Origin: Alteromonas sp. 1_MG-2023
Lineage (GTDB): Bacteria; Pseudomonadota; Gammaproteobacteria; Enterobacterales; Alteromonadaceae
Direction: 5' to 3'
DNA length: 64,000 bases
NCBI RefSeq assembly: GCF_030547075.1
Contig: NZ_JAUOQH010000016.1
Coordinates: forward strand, 1-64,000
The notes below the pieces were generated by a model that ran no database searches, had not been told where the DNA came from, and worked only from the letters and a program-made list of their open reading frames with translations. Below, in pieces: positions 41,681 through 50,044 of this stretch; the stretch's first letter is position 1, and the number at the start of each line of letters is the position of its first letter. The position numbers and the translations under genes are program-made.

Positions 41681-41980
41681 TGTCCCTGATGTTGTAATGT
41701 TTGTGGAGCGTTGCTACAGGGATGTAGCAACGCTTTGCTTTTATAAGGTATTAATAAAAGCAACGGTGGCATATTTCGATAAGCTCTAGCTTTTAAATCT
41801 TAGAAGCTAGGCCTTAGAAGCTAAACATTAAAAGCTAAGCCTGAGAAACCACACCTTTAAATGAAGCGCTTTACTGTTAAGCTAAAGCAGTATCAAGACT
41901 ATTCAAATAGCACGTTTGTGGAACTGCCTAAGTAAAATAATAGTCTTACAAGTATGAGTATAAGTTAGGAATTACGCGGA
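41681..41980. other. Intergenic region after receptor
   Basis: It contains a terminator-like hairpin (41707-41740) and then imperfect repeats built on TTAGAAGCTA and TTAAAAGCTA (about 41788-41850). No gene is seen. Confidence 0.5.
41707..41740 (+). terminator. Terminator after receptor
   Basis: AGCGTTGCTAC and its complement form an 11-bp stem with a 6-base loop, followed by TTGCTTTTAT. Confidence 0.75.
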
Positions 41981-43681
41981 ATGACATCACACCAAGGTGA
42001 CCACGCTATTCGTTCTATTGTGATTGCTGGCGGCGGCGCGGCAGGGTGGTTAACGGCTGCTATTATTGCGGCTGAGCACAACTTACCTAACAACCCTCAT
42101 CTAAACATTACTTTGGTTGAATCTCCCGATGTCAAAATTCTAGGCGTAGGGGAAGGTACTTGGCCTACCATGCGCGATACGTTGCGTAAAATTGGTATTG
42201 ATGAAACCCACTTTCTACTTTCTTGTGACGCTTCTTTTAAGCAAGGCACCCGCTTTGTGAATTGGCGCAATGGTGGTGGTAACAGAAACAAAAACAGTAA
42301 CGTTCACTGTAACGGCTACGGTAGTTGCGACGACGTATACGATCACCCTTTTGGGCTACCCGCAGGCTTCTTTGAAGCCGACATTGCAGCCTGGTTTCTG
42401 TTAAATCAAACGCCAGACACTTCATGCGCTAACGCAAGTGCAAGCTTCGCGAAGCAGTTTAGTACTCAGTCTGTTTTAAGTGACAATTATAAAGCACCAA
42501 AGCAGCTACAAACCCCTGCTTATGCGGCCGTAGCAAATTATGGCTATCACTTAAATGCGCATAAGTTTGCAGAGTTGCTAAAAAAACACAGTATTAATGT
42601 ATTGGGCATCAACTACGTTCAGGCTCATATCGATAAGGTTATTACTGATAAAAACGACAATATCAGCGCATTGCAATGCAAAGTCGGTAGCAACAAGGCG
42701 GGTATCAAAGGTGTAGAGGGTAACCTGATAAAAGGCGATCTTTTCGTTGATTGCACAGGATTTGCGGCCAAATTAATCGGCGAGCATTACCAGCAAGGCC
42801 TAACATCGGTGTCGGATGGGCTTAAAAATGACACTGCTATGGCAGTGCAAGCCGCATACCGAGATGAAGAGGCTGACATTGCCTCGGTAACCCTTTCAAC
42901 AGCCCATGACAATGGCTGGATTTGGGATATAGGCTTACCCAACCGCAAAGGGGTAGGGTGTGTGTATAGCAGCGAATTTTGCAGCGATGACAAAGCTGTT
43001 GCAACCTTAACCCAATATTTAAAGAACGACCCATCTATCGTTCCCATCGATGAAAGTGCTATTCGCAAAATATCCTTTACCCCGGGTTACAGAAAAAGCG
43101 CGTGGGTAAAAAACTGTGTGGCAGTAGGCACAGCTGCGGGGTTCGTCGAGCCCCTTGAAGCTTCAGCGTTAGTCATGGTTGAACTTTCAGCAAAATACAT
43201 CGCCTCACAGTTACCGGAATATAGCAGTACTGTGCCTATCGTGGCCAAACAGTTTAACCAAAATTTCAGTCAGCGCTGGCAGCGAATTGTCGACTTTCTA
43301 AAGCTACACTACGTGATGAGCGGGCGAGATGACTCGCCCTATTGGCGTGAGATGTCTAAAATTTCCACGGCGTCGACAAACTCGCCTTCGGCCTCAACGC
43401 AACTCAGCGACTGGCTAGCGCAGTGGCAACGTAGGCCCATAGCAATAAATGACTTCATGTATGCTGAGGAGTTATTCCCGGCAGCAAGTTACATGTATGT
43501 TTTGTACGGAATGCAATCTGCCAATCAGGTGAAGCTTAATAGTGCGCGATATACTGCCGCGCAATTAAAAGCCGCGCAGGTTGCCGTACAGCAAAATTAC
43601 AAACGAACGCAACAGCAGTTGGCGGCGCTTCCTACTAATCGGGAATTAATAAATGCGCTTCGTCAACAGGCAGGTATATAG
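41981..43681 (+). CDS. Tryptophan-halogenase-like flavoprotein 1
   Basis: The 566-residue protein belongs to the flavin-dependent tryptophan halogenase family. It has the FAD motif GGGAAGW (17-23), the conserved lysine in ASFKQGTRFVNW (Lys87, equivalent to the catalytic lysine of known halogenases) and the later glutamate in FVEPLEAS. The WxWxIP motif is altered to GWIWDIGLP. It lies in a unit with SapC, a cupin protein and a second halogenase-like gene, downstream of a TonB receptor. Whether it halogenates anything is unknown; relatives from similar clusters act on indole-like compounds. The product and biological role cannot be read from the sequence. Confidence 0.85.
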   Translation: MTSHQGDHAIRSIVIAGGGAAGWLTAAIIAAEHNLPNNPHLNITLVESPDVKILGVGEGTWPTMRDTLRKIGIDETHFLLSCDASFKQGTRFVNWRNGGGNRNKNSNVHCNGYGSCDDVYDHPFGLPAGFFEADIAAWFLLNQTPDTSCANASASFAKQFSTQSVLSDNYKAPKQLQTPAYAAVANYGYHLNAHKFAELLKKHSINVLGINYVQAHIDKVITDKNDNISALQCKVGSNKAGIKGVEGNLIKGDLFVDCTGFAAKLIGEHYQQGLTSVSDGLKNDTAMAVQAAYRDEEADIASVTLSTAHDNGWIWDIGLPNRKGVGCVYSSEFCSDDKAVATLTQYLKNDPSIVPIDESAIRKISFTPGYRKSAWVKNCVAVGTAAGFVEPLEASALVMVELSAKYIASQLPEYSSTVPIVAKQFNQNFSQRWQRIVDFLKLHYVMSGRDDSPYWREMSKISTASTNSPSASTQLSDWLAQWQRRPIAINDFMYAEELFPAASYMYVLYGMQSANQVKLNSARYTAAQLKAAQVAVQQNYKRTQQQLAALPTNRELINALRQQAGI

Positions 43682-43689
43682 GAACCCAT

Positions 43690-44442
43690 ATGGCAAACCA
43701 TGCTCTACTTAATAATAATGAACACAAAGACCTAGCGGTTATACAAGGTTTTGGCGCTGAATTTGGTCATGATCAAATGTGTGTTCCGGTTTACCCTGCT
43801 GAAGTGCGCCATGCACAAGCTCACTACCCAATAGTGTTTGCCAAAGATGCAAACGGCGACTTTCAAATGGTGGCATTACTAGGCGTAGAACAAGGTGAAA
43901 ACCTCTTTGTTGATGCTGGACAATGGCGCACATCTTATAAACCTCTTGTTATTGAAAAAGGCCCCTTCTTGATAGGCCGCAATACCCCAGTAAAAGGACA
44001 AGAAGATGTTTTGTCTATTTTCGTCGACTTAGACGACCCACGAGTACTGAATACAAAAAGCGACTCAGCATCACAGGTAAAAGAAAACGCCACGGCTGTA
44101 TTTTTACCGCATGGTGGCAACACCGACTATATCGATAATATCGCAAACGTTTTAAGCACCATTCATGCTGGACATGAAGCACACAAAAATTTTGTAGATG
44201 CGTGTAATGCGCTAGGACTTATCGAGTCGTTCGTTATCGACATGGAGCTTGGTAGTACGGGTACACATCGATTATCAGGATTTTATACCATTAACGAAGA
44301 GAAGCTGAATGCTTTGGATGGTTCAGAAATCATTAAGTTGCATGAAAGTGGTCACTTACAAACTATTTATATGATGCTGGCATCTATGTCGCAGCTAAGA
44401 CAAGTCATTGCGTATAAAAAAGCGGCGTTAGGCCAAGCTTAA
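43690..44442 (+). CDS. SapC family protein
   Basis: The 250-residue protein matches the SapC family by its layout: an N-terminal region with FGAEFGHDQMCVPVYPAEVRHAQAHYPIVFAKD, the WRTSYKPLVIEKGPFLIG segment and a C-terminal TIYMMLASMSQLRQVIAYK. There is no signal peptide. The biochemical function is unknown; members recur in Proteobacteria in gene groups with TonB receptors, cupin proteins and halogenase-like proteins. It starts eight bases after the first halogenase-like gene, so it is in the same operon. Confidence 0.8.
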   Translation: MANHALLNNNEHKDLAVIQGFGAEFGHDQMCVPVYPAEVRHAQAHYPIVFAKDANGDFQMVALLGVEQGENLFVDAGQWRTSYKPLVIEKGPFLIGRNTPVKGQEDVLSIFVDLDDPRVLNTKSDSASQVKENATAVFLPHGGNTDYIDNIANVLSTIHAGHEAHKNFVDACNALGLIESFVIDMELGSTGTHRLSGFYTINEEKLNALDGSEIIKLHESGHLQTIYMMLASMSQLRQVIAYKKAALGQA

Positions 44443-44488
44443 TGCTTGAGCCAGTCAACCGCTTGTGCGCTTAGATAAAGGAATACAT

Positions 44489-45532
44489 TTGTCTTCGACA
44501 TTAGATGTACTCAAAAATTGTCCGCAGCCTGAAGCCATACCCGCTTCGGTTACCTCCCGTGATGGTTTCAATTTGGTAGAAACATTAGCGCAATTAGATA
44601 AGCCCTATGTGCTACCTCAACTTGTTGCTAAATGGCCGGTAGTGCAGGCAGCGAAACAGTCTGATGCGGTATTGTGTGAATATTTAACTGAATTTGATAA
44701 CCAGTCAGTGGTGGATACCCTCAAGCTTCCCGCGGGTGAGCAGGGGCGCATGTTCTACAATGCCGATATGTCAGGGTTTAATTTTACTCGCGCTCGCATG
44801 CCCTTTCGAACCGCGTTAGAAACGCTATTGAACTTAGCCGAACGTAAAGATCCGGAGTCGTTATATATAGGCTCTACTACGGTAGATACTTGTTTGCCTG
44901 GTTTTACTCAGTCGAACCCTATCGGTTTAGATTCTTTAGCGCCACTAGCGACATTATGGATTGGCAATAAAAGTAGAATAGCTGCCCACTACGACGCACC
45001 AGATAATCTAATTTGCGTGGCTGCAGGTAGGCGCCGTGTAACCTTGTTCCCTCCCGAACAGGTAGAAAATTTATACATAGGGCCACTGCATTTTACTCCA
45101 GCAGGGCAAGCCATCAGCATGGTGGATTTTGCCAAGCCAGATTTCACCGCCCACCCTAAATTTAAAGACGCATTACAGCATGCTTTGGTTATTGAACTTA
45201 ACCCAGGAGATGCTTTGTATATTCCTTCTATGTGGTGGCATCACATTGAAGGTCAGGGCAGTCTTAACATGCTGGTTAACTTTTGGTGGCGCACAGTACC
45301 AAGTTATATTGGGCGTTCAGAAAACGTGTTGTACCACGCATTACTTACGTTAAAACAATTACCTAAAGCGCAGCGTAACGCATGGAAAGCGTTGTTAGAC
45401 TTTTATGTATTTAGTGAAAACCCAGACAGATTTGACCATATGCCGCCCTCTAGGCAAGGCCCTCTGGGTGATATAGACGAAAAAACTTTACGCCAATTTA
45501 AGGCGTGGTTAGCAAACAATTTAAAGCACTAA
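44489..45532 (+). CDS. Cupin/JmjC-like protein
   Basis: The protein has a JmjC-like (cupin 8) fold of the HSPBAP1/FIH type. The iron-binding pattern is visible as AAHYDAPDNLICVAAGRRRVTLFPP (His-x-Asp) and a later YIPSMWWHHIEG that supplies the second His. Such proteins are probably Fe(II)/2-oxoglutarate hydroxylases. The frame opens with GTG at 44465, but TTG at 44489 has AAAGGA six bases upstream and is the more likely start (347 residues). It stands between SapC and the second halogenase-like gene. Confidence 0.8.
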   Translation: MSSTLDVLKNCPQPEAIPASVTSRDGFNLVETLAQLDKPYVLPQLVAKWPVVQAAKQSDAVLCEYLTEFDNQSVVDTLKLPAGEQGRMFYNADMSGFNFTRARMPFRTALETLLNLAERKDPESLYIGSTTVDTCLPGFTQSNPIGLDSLAPLATLWIGNKSRIAAHYDAPDNLICVAAGRRRVTLFPPEQVENLYIGPLHFTPAGQAISMVDFAKPDFTAHPKFKDALQHALVIELNPGDALYIPSMWWHHIEGQGSLNMLVNFWWRTVPSYIGRSENVLYHALLTLKQLPKAQRNAWKALLDFYVFSENPDRFDHMPPSRQGPLGDIDEKTLRQFKAWLANNLKH

Positions 45533-45545
45533 TTCTGAGGTATTT

Positions 45546-47078
45546 ATGAGTATGTCTTCTTCTGGCCAGGCTTCTAATGAATCGGTTAAAAACCCAACTA
45601 AGAATACAGATAAAAAAAAGCAGCGAGTGGTTATTGCTGGCGGTGGTACCGCGGGTTGGATGGCGGCAGCAGCATTTACTCGCCTGCTAGGTAAGGAAAT
45701 TGACGTTACCCTCATTGAAAGCTCAGATATTGGTACGGTAGGCGTGGGTGAAGCTACCATTCCTACACTGGTATTTTTCCACAAATTATTAAAAATTAGC
45801 GAACAAGAGTTTATGGCAGCAACCAACGCTACCTTCAAACTGGGCATTAATTTCGAAAATTGGAAGGCACTAGATCATGCCTATTTACACGCTTTTGGCG
45901 TGACAGGTAAAGATTGCTGGGCGGCAGGGTTTCAGCATTTTTGGATGCGCGGCTTAAAAGAAGGATTAGCGACGGACTTTGGAGATTACTGCTTAGAGCG
46001 CAAAGCGGCCGAAGCGAATAAGTTTGCTCACCTGCCTAACAACGGTTTGAACTATGCGTTTCATATGGATGCCACCAAATACGCCATGTTTTTGCGTAAT
46101 ATTGCAGAAAAAGAAGGCCTTACCCGAATCGATGCCACTATCACTGATGTGGCAGTGCGAGAAAACGACGGTTTTATTGAAAGCATTACCCTTAACAATG
46201 GCGATGTTGTAGAAGGTGATATTTTTATAGATTGCACCGGATTTCGTGGGCTGCTAATCGAAAAGGCGCTACATACAGGTTACGAGGATTGGTCCCATTG
46301 GCTACCGTGCGATCGCGCCGTTGCTGTGCAAACCGAATCGGTGTCTACCCCTGTTGCATTCACACGAAGTATTGCCCGCGAGGCAGGGTGGCAGTGGCGT
46401 ATTCCATTACAAAATCGTGTGGGTAATGGCATGGTTTTTTGTAGTCAGTATTTATCGGAAGAGGAAGCCGTATCGACATTAATGGCTAATATCGAAGGTA
46501 AAGCAATTAACGACTCCAGAGTGATACATTTTAGAACCGGAAGACGCCGTAAACAGTGGAATCGCAACTGTTTAGCGTTAGGGCTCGCTAGTGGGTTTTT
46601 AGAGCCCTTAGAGTCTACTAGCATCCACCTTATTCAACAGAATATCGTGCGTTTCCTACGTATGTTCCCTGTCGATGGCATTGTTGAAGAAGATATTAAT
46701 GAATTCAATAGCCAAGCTAATTTCGATATTGAACATATCCGCGACTTCATTATTCTGCACTACCATGTAACGGATAGAACCGATACGCCGTTTTGGCGTC
46801 ATTGCCGTCAAATGGATATTCCAGATAGTCTAAGGCATCGTATTGAATTGTTTAAAAAGACAGGTCGCGTATTCCGTGAAGGCAGTGAGTTATTCGATGA
46901 CTCATGGCAGCAGGTAATGATAGGGCAAGGCTTAATGCCACAAAGCTATCACCCTATTGTTGACACTATGAGTCGGCAGGAATTAGAAATATTACTTAAT
47001 GGCATTCGTCAAAATATCACCCGTGCGGTTGATAAACTTCCTCCGCATAAAGATTATCTATCACGGTATTGTTCTTAG
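45546..47078 (+). CDS. Tryptophan-halogenase-like flavoprotein 2
   Basis: The 510-residue protein is a clear member of the flavin-dependent halogenase family: FAD motif GGGTAGW (32-38), catalytic-type lysine in ATFKLGINFENW (Lys98), intact GWQWRIP motif, and the glutamate in FLEPLESTSIHL. It keeps more family features than the first copy and is distant from it in sequence. It begins 13 bases after the cupin gene. A reduced-flavin supply gene is not visible in the window. The substrate is unknown; an oxidation other than halogenation is also possible. Confidence 0.87.
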   Translation: MSMSSSGQASNESVKNPTKNTDKKKQRVVIAGGGTAGWMAAAAFTRLLGKEIDVTLIESSDIGTVGVGEATIPTLVFFHKLLKISEQEFMAATNATFKLGINFENWKALDHAYLHAFGVTGKDCWAAGFQHFWMRGLKEGLATDFGDYCLERKAAEANKFAHLPNNGLNYAFHMDATKYAMFLRNIAEKEGLTRIDATITDVAVRENDGFIESITLNNGDVVEGDIFIDCTGFRGLLIEKALHTGYEDWSHWLPCDRAVAVQTESVSTPVAFTRSIAREAGWQWRIPLQNRVGNGMVFCSQYLSEEEAVSTLMANIEGKAINDSRVIHFRTGRRRKQWNRNCLALGLASGFLEPLESTSIHLIQQNIVRFLRMFPVDGIVEEDINEFNSQANFDIEHIRDFIILHYHVTDRTDTPFWRHCRQMDIPDSLRHRIELFKKTGRVFREGSELFDDSWQQVMIGQGLMPQSYHPIVDTMSRQELEILLNGIRQNITRAVDKLPPHKDYLSRYCS

Positions 47079-47124
47079 AAGCAATAAATGGAACCAAGTG
47101 AGATATTAAAGACCTTACTTATGG

Positions 47125-47151
47125 TGCAAGTCATGCAAGTCATGCAAGTCA
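47125..47151 (+). repeat. Three tandem 9-bp repeats
   Basis: TGCAAGTCA is repeated three times without change between the second halogenase-like gene and the HugZ-like gene. Confidence 0.85.
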
Positions 47152-47275
47152 TGTAGGAAGTCGCGATGATAGTGATTTACTCCACCGTCACCAATCTATG
47201 ATTACGTATGACAAGGTGATGACAGGGCGTGACACAAAGCCTTTCGCTCACTAAATTCAAAAAATGGAGTGTTCT

Positions 47276-48004
47276 ATGAGCATGCAAGATATAGCATTTG
47301 CTGCAAAACAATTAAGCCGAAGCCACCATAGTGGTGTGTTAGGAACCCATTCCACGTCAATGCCAGGCTATCCCTTTGGCTCAGTAGTGCCTTATTACCT
47401 CACTCCTGCTGGTGATGCCATTATTTATATTAGTGATATTGCACTGCATACACGCAATATAAAAGCGAACGATAAAGTCAGCCTAACCATATTTGATGCC
47501 GGTGAAGACGACTCCCAAGCGAATGGGCGTGTGACCATTATGGGTAACGCAGAAATTGCTAATTCTGTTGAAGTAAAAGCCCAATATCTTCGATTGTTTC
47601 CGCAAGCTAAAGGCTATGAGAAAACACACGATTTTAATTTTTACGCTATTCGGGCCGAACGGGTGCGTTTTATAGGCGGTTTTGGAAAAATCCATTGGAT
47701 AGATAAAGCACATTGGCAGGTGGGTGAACAAGAGTGGCATGGGTCACCTGAGGGCATGATCACCCATATGAATGAAGACCATCAAGATGCCATGCAGCTT
47801 ATTTTACAGCATAAAGTAGGGGTGACGGTTGAGCATCCCATCATGCATAGTGCGTTTCCTGAAGGTATCCATTGTGGGAGTGAAGAGGCAACATGGTTCA
47901 TCCCATTTGAAACAACCTGTGAAACTTCTACCGATGTGAGAAAAGCATTAGTGAAACTCACTAATGATGCGCGGGGCGCCTTGAATGTGCCCAAAGCGAG
48001 TTAA
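47276..48004 (+). CDS. HugZ-like protein (PNPOx fold plus DUF2470)
   Basis: The protein joins a split-barrel domain of the pyridoxamine-phosphate-oxidase type (about 5-150, with GVLGTHSTSMPGYPFGSVVPYYLTPAGDAIIYIS) to a C-terminal DUF2470 domain (about 165-240, with MITHMNEDHQDAM). This is the architecture of HugZ/HutZ haem-utilisation proteins and of related flavin- or haem-binding proteins. ATG at 47276 follows GGAG by six bases and is preferred over the in-frame ATG at 47264, giving 242 residues. Its link to the halogenase-like genes is by position only; haem degradation is the usual guess. Confidence 0.8.
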   Translation: MSMQDIAFAAKQLSRSHHSGVLGTHSTSMPGYPFGSVVPYYLTPAGDAIIYISDIALHTRNIKANDKVSLTIFDAGEDDSQANGRVTIMGNAEIANSVEVKAQYLRLFPQAKGYEKTHDFNFYAIRAERVRFIGGFGKIHWIDKAHWQVGEQEWHGSPEGMITHMNEDHQDAMQLILQHKVGVTVEHPIMHSAFPEGIHCGSEEATWFIPFETTCETSTDVRKALVKLTNDARGALNVPKAS

Positions 48005-48617
48005 CTAAACCATATTCTATAGTGCACGCTGTAACGTTAATATTCAGTATTAAAAACCTCGTTATTAACGTTGCAGCTCTAGCTTTTCAACTTGAGCCTT
48101 CCGACATAAGTCTCTTCGCTTTAACGCTCAGCGTTAATAGTCCGCTTTTTGACTAGGCCAGTACAGTGAATAAGCCAATACAAAAGCTAGCCCAAAGAGC
48201 CAAATTTCTGGCTAATCTCTTCAAGTGTCAATGACTACACTGACTTAATATCTTCTCTTCACTGATAGCGTCCACAGATAAGTATATTCACCATACTCGC
48301 TTGTGTGAATAAAATGTAAACTTATCCTATTTTACTACGTGAAAGGATATGAAAGCGCTTACATAAAATGCTACACTCGGCGTCTTACAAAGTAGTCCGG
48401 CCCAATTGGTAGCGATTTATCTTTCGACAGAAATGCACAATATAGTCGCTTATAATGGGCTCTTAAAACGGCCTCTTTAAGTAGCCTCTTAAATTGTGTG
48501 TTAACGAAGGTTGGTCTCTACGCATTTTTACACACTCCCTTGGGAGTATGTTTGCCTATTCACCTAGGCTTACCGCGGGCGGCGCTGATATATTAATTCG
48601 AATAAGGTTTGGTACAC
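48005..48617. other. Intergenic region upstream of GH1
   Basis: No gene is seen in 613 bases. A LacI-type operator lies at 48350-48363. Downstream are a partly repeated GGCCTCTTTAAG/AGCCTCTTAAA pair (about 48470-48492) and a small hairpin, ACTCCC-TT-GGGAGT (48534-48547). The GH1 mRNA leader may therefore be long. Confidence 0.5.
48350..48363. promoter_or_regulatory. LacI-type operator, GH1 operon
   Basis: TGAAAGCGCTTACA is identical to GH16 site B. It places the GH1-permease-lacI operon under the same regulator, with autoregulation likely. Confidence 0.75.
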
Positions 48618-50009
48618 ATGGATATTCTAGCCCAATCAGGCTCTCCCTTTATGCAATCAGATTTCACCATTGGTGTGGCTACATCGTCGTTTCAAATTGA
48701 AGGCGATGCAGAAAATCGAGAGCCGAGTATTTGGGATACCTTTTGTAATACGCCAGGCAAGATTGCTGATAACAGTCATGGGCTAGTTGCATGTGATCAT
48801 GTCAATCGGTTAGAAGAAGATTTGGCTATTATTGATTCGTTAAATGTAGACGCGTATCGATTTTCTATCAGCTGGCCTCGTATTATCAAAAAAGACGGGT
48901 CGGTGAATCAACAAGGTCTCGATTTCTACTTAGCTTTACTAGCGAAGTTAAAGCAAAACAACATAAAGCCTTACGTCACGCTATATCACTGGGATTTACC
49001 TCAGTATCTAGAAGATGATGGCGGCTGGTTAAATAGAGATACGGCCTACGCCTTTGAAAAATATGTAGATGTAGTAAGCAAAGCATTCGGCGACAAGGTT
49101 TTCTCCTATGCCACCTTAAACGAACCATTTTGTAGTGCCTATTTGGGTTACGAAATAGGCATGCATGCCCCTGGCTTGGTGGGCAAAGAATACGGTAAAA
49201 AAGCAATACACCATTTGCTATTAGCTCATGGTTTGGCCATGCGGGTATTGCGCAAAAATGCACCAAATATAGAATCGGGTGTGGTGCTCAACTTTACGCC
49301 TTTCTATGCTAACTCTTCTGATGAAAAAGACATCCGTGCTACAAAACTGGCTCATGACCATCACAATGATTGGTATATAAAGCCTTTAATGCATGGGTGT
49401 TATCCAGCACTAATCGATGAAATACCTGCCGCGCATCGCCCCGATATACACGCTGGGGATATGGATATTATTGCCGAAAAAATAGATTACTTAGGTGTTA
49501 ATTACTACACTCGGGCAAAAGTTACTGATGATGGCTCTGAAGACCCTTGTCAGCTGCCAGCCCCAGAGGGAAGCGAAACTACTGCAATGGGCTGGGAAGT
49601 TTACCCGCAAGGACTAACAGACTTATTGTTACAACTGCACAATGACTATAGTTTGCCGCCGCTGATTATCACCGAAAATGGGCTAGCCAGTGATGATACA
49701 TTAGCGCCAGATGGCACCGTGAACGACGAGCAACGCATTCGATACTTAACTACCCATTTGAAAGCGGTTGCTGATGCCATTGAAGCTGGGGTGAATATAA
49801 CCGGCTATTTTGTGTGGAGCTTGTTAGATAACTTTGAATGGTCGCTTGGTTACGAAAAGCGCTTCGGCATTGTTTACGTCGACTACCAAACACAACAACG
49901 TACGTTAAAAGCCAGCGCATTAAAGCTTCAACAATTACTTGGAAAAAGACAAGATAGTATAAAGAAACCTGGCGAAGTAAATGCAACCGAGCAAATCACT
50001 GCCGAGTAA
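48618..50009 (+). CDS. GH1 beta-glucosidase
   Basis: The 463-residue cytosolic enzyme has all GH1 landmarks: FTIGVATSSFQIEG near the start, YHWDLPQYL, the acid/base motif TLNEPF (Glu169) and the nucleophile motif ITENG (about residue 355), then FVWSLLDNFEWSLGYEKRFGIVYVDY. It would split short beta-glucosides such as laminaribiose or cellobiose into glucose. ATG at 48618 is chosen over an upstream TTG because AAGG is properly spaced from it. It leads an operon with a GPH permease and the LacI regulator. Confidence 0.93.
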   Translation: MDILAQSGSPFMQSDFTIGVATSSFQIEGDAENREPSIWDTFCNTPGKIADNSHGLVACDHVNRLEEDLAIIDSLNVDAYRFSISWPRIIKKDGSVNQQGLDFYLALLAKLKQNNIKPYVTLYHWDLPQYLEDDGGWLNRDTAYAFEKYVDVVSKAFGDKVFSYATLNEPFCSAYLGYEIGMHAPGLVGKEYGKKAIHHLLLAHGLAMRVLRKNAPNIESGVVLNFTPFYANSSDEKDIRATKLAHDHHNDWYIKPLMHGCYPALIDEIPAAHRPDIHAGDMDIIAEKIDYLGVNYYTRAKVTDDGSEDPCQLPAPEGSETTAMGWEVYPQGLTDLLLQLHNDYSLPPLIITENGLASDDTLAPDGTVNDEQRIRYLTTHLKAVADAIEAGVNITGYFVWSLLDNFEWSLGYEKRFGIVYVDYQTQQRTLKASALKLQQLLGKRQDSIKKPGEVNATEQITAE

Positions 50010-50044
50010 ATAGGTGTGAAAAGTAAAAAATAATAACGATAACG

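Noticed and set aside
48494..48700. Small frame in the GH1 leader
   Set aside because: It overlaps the GH1 start in another frame, lacks a ribosome-binding site and has no recognisable family.
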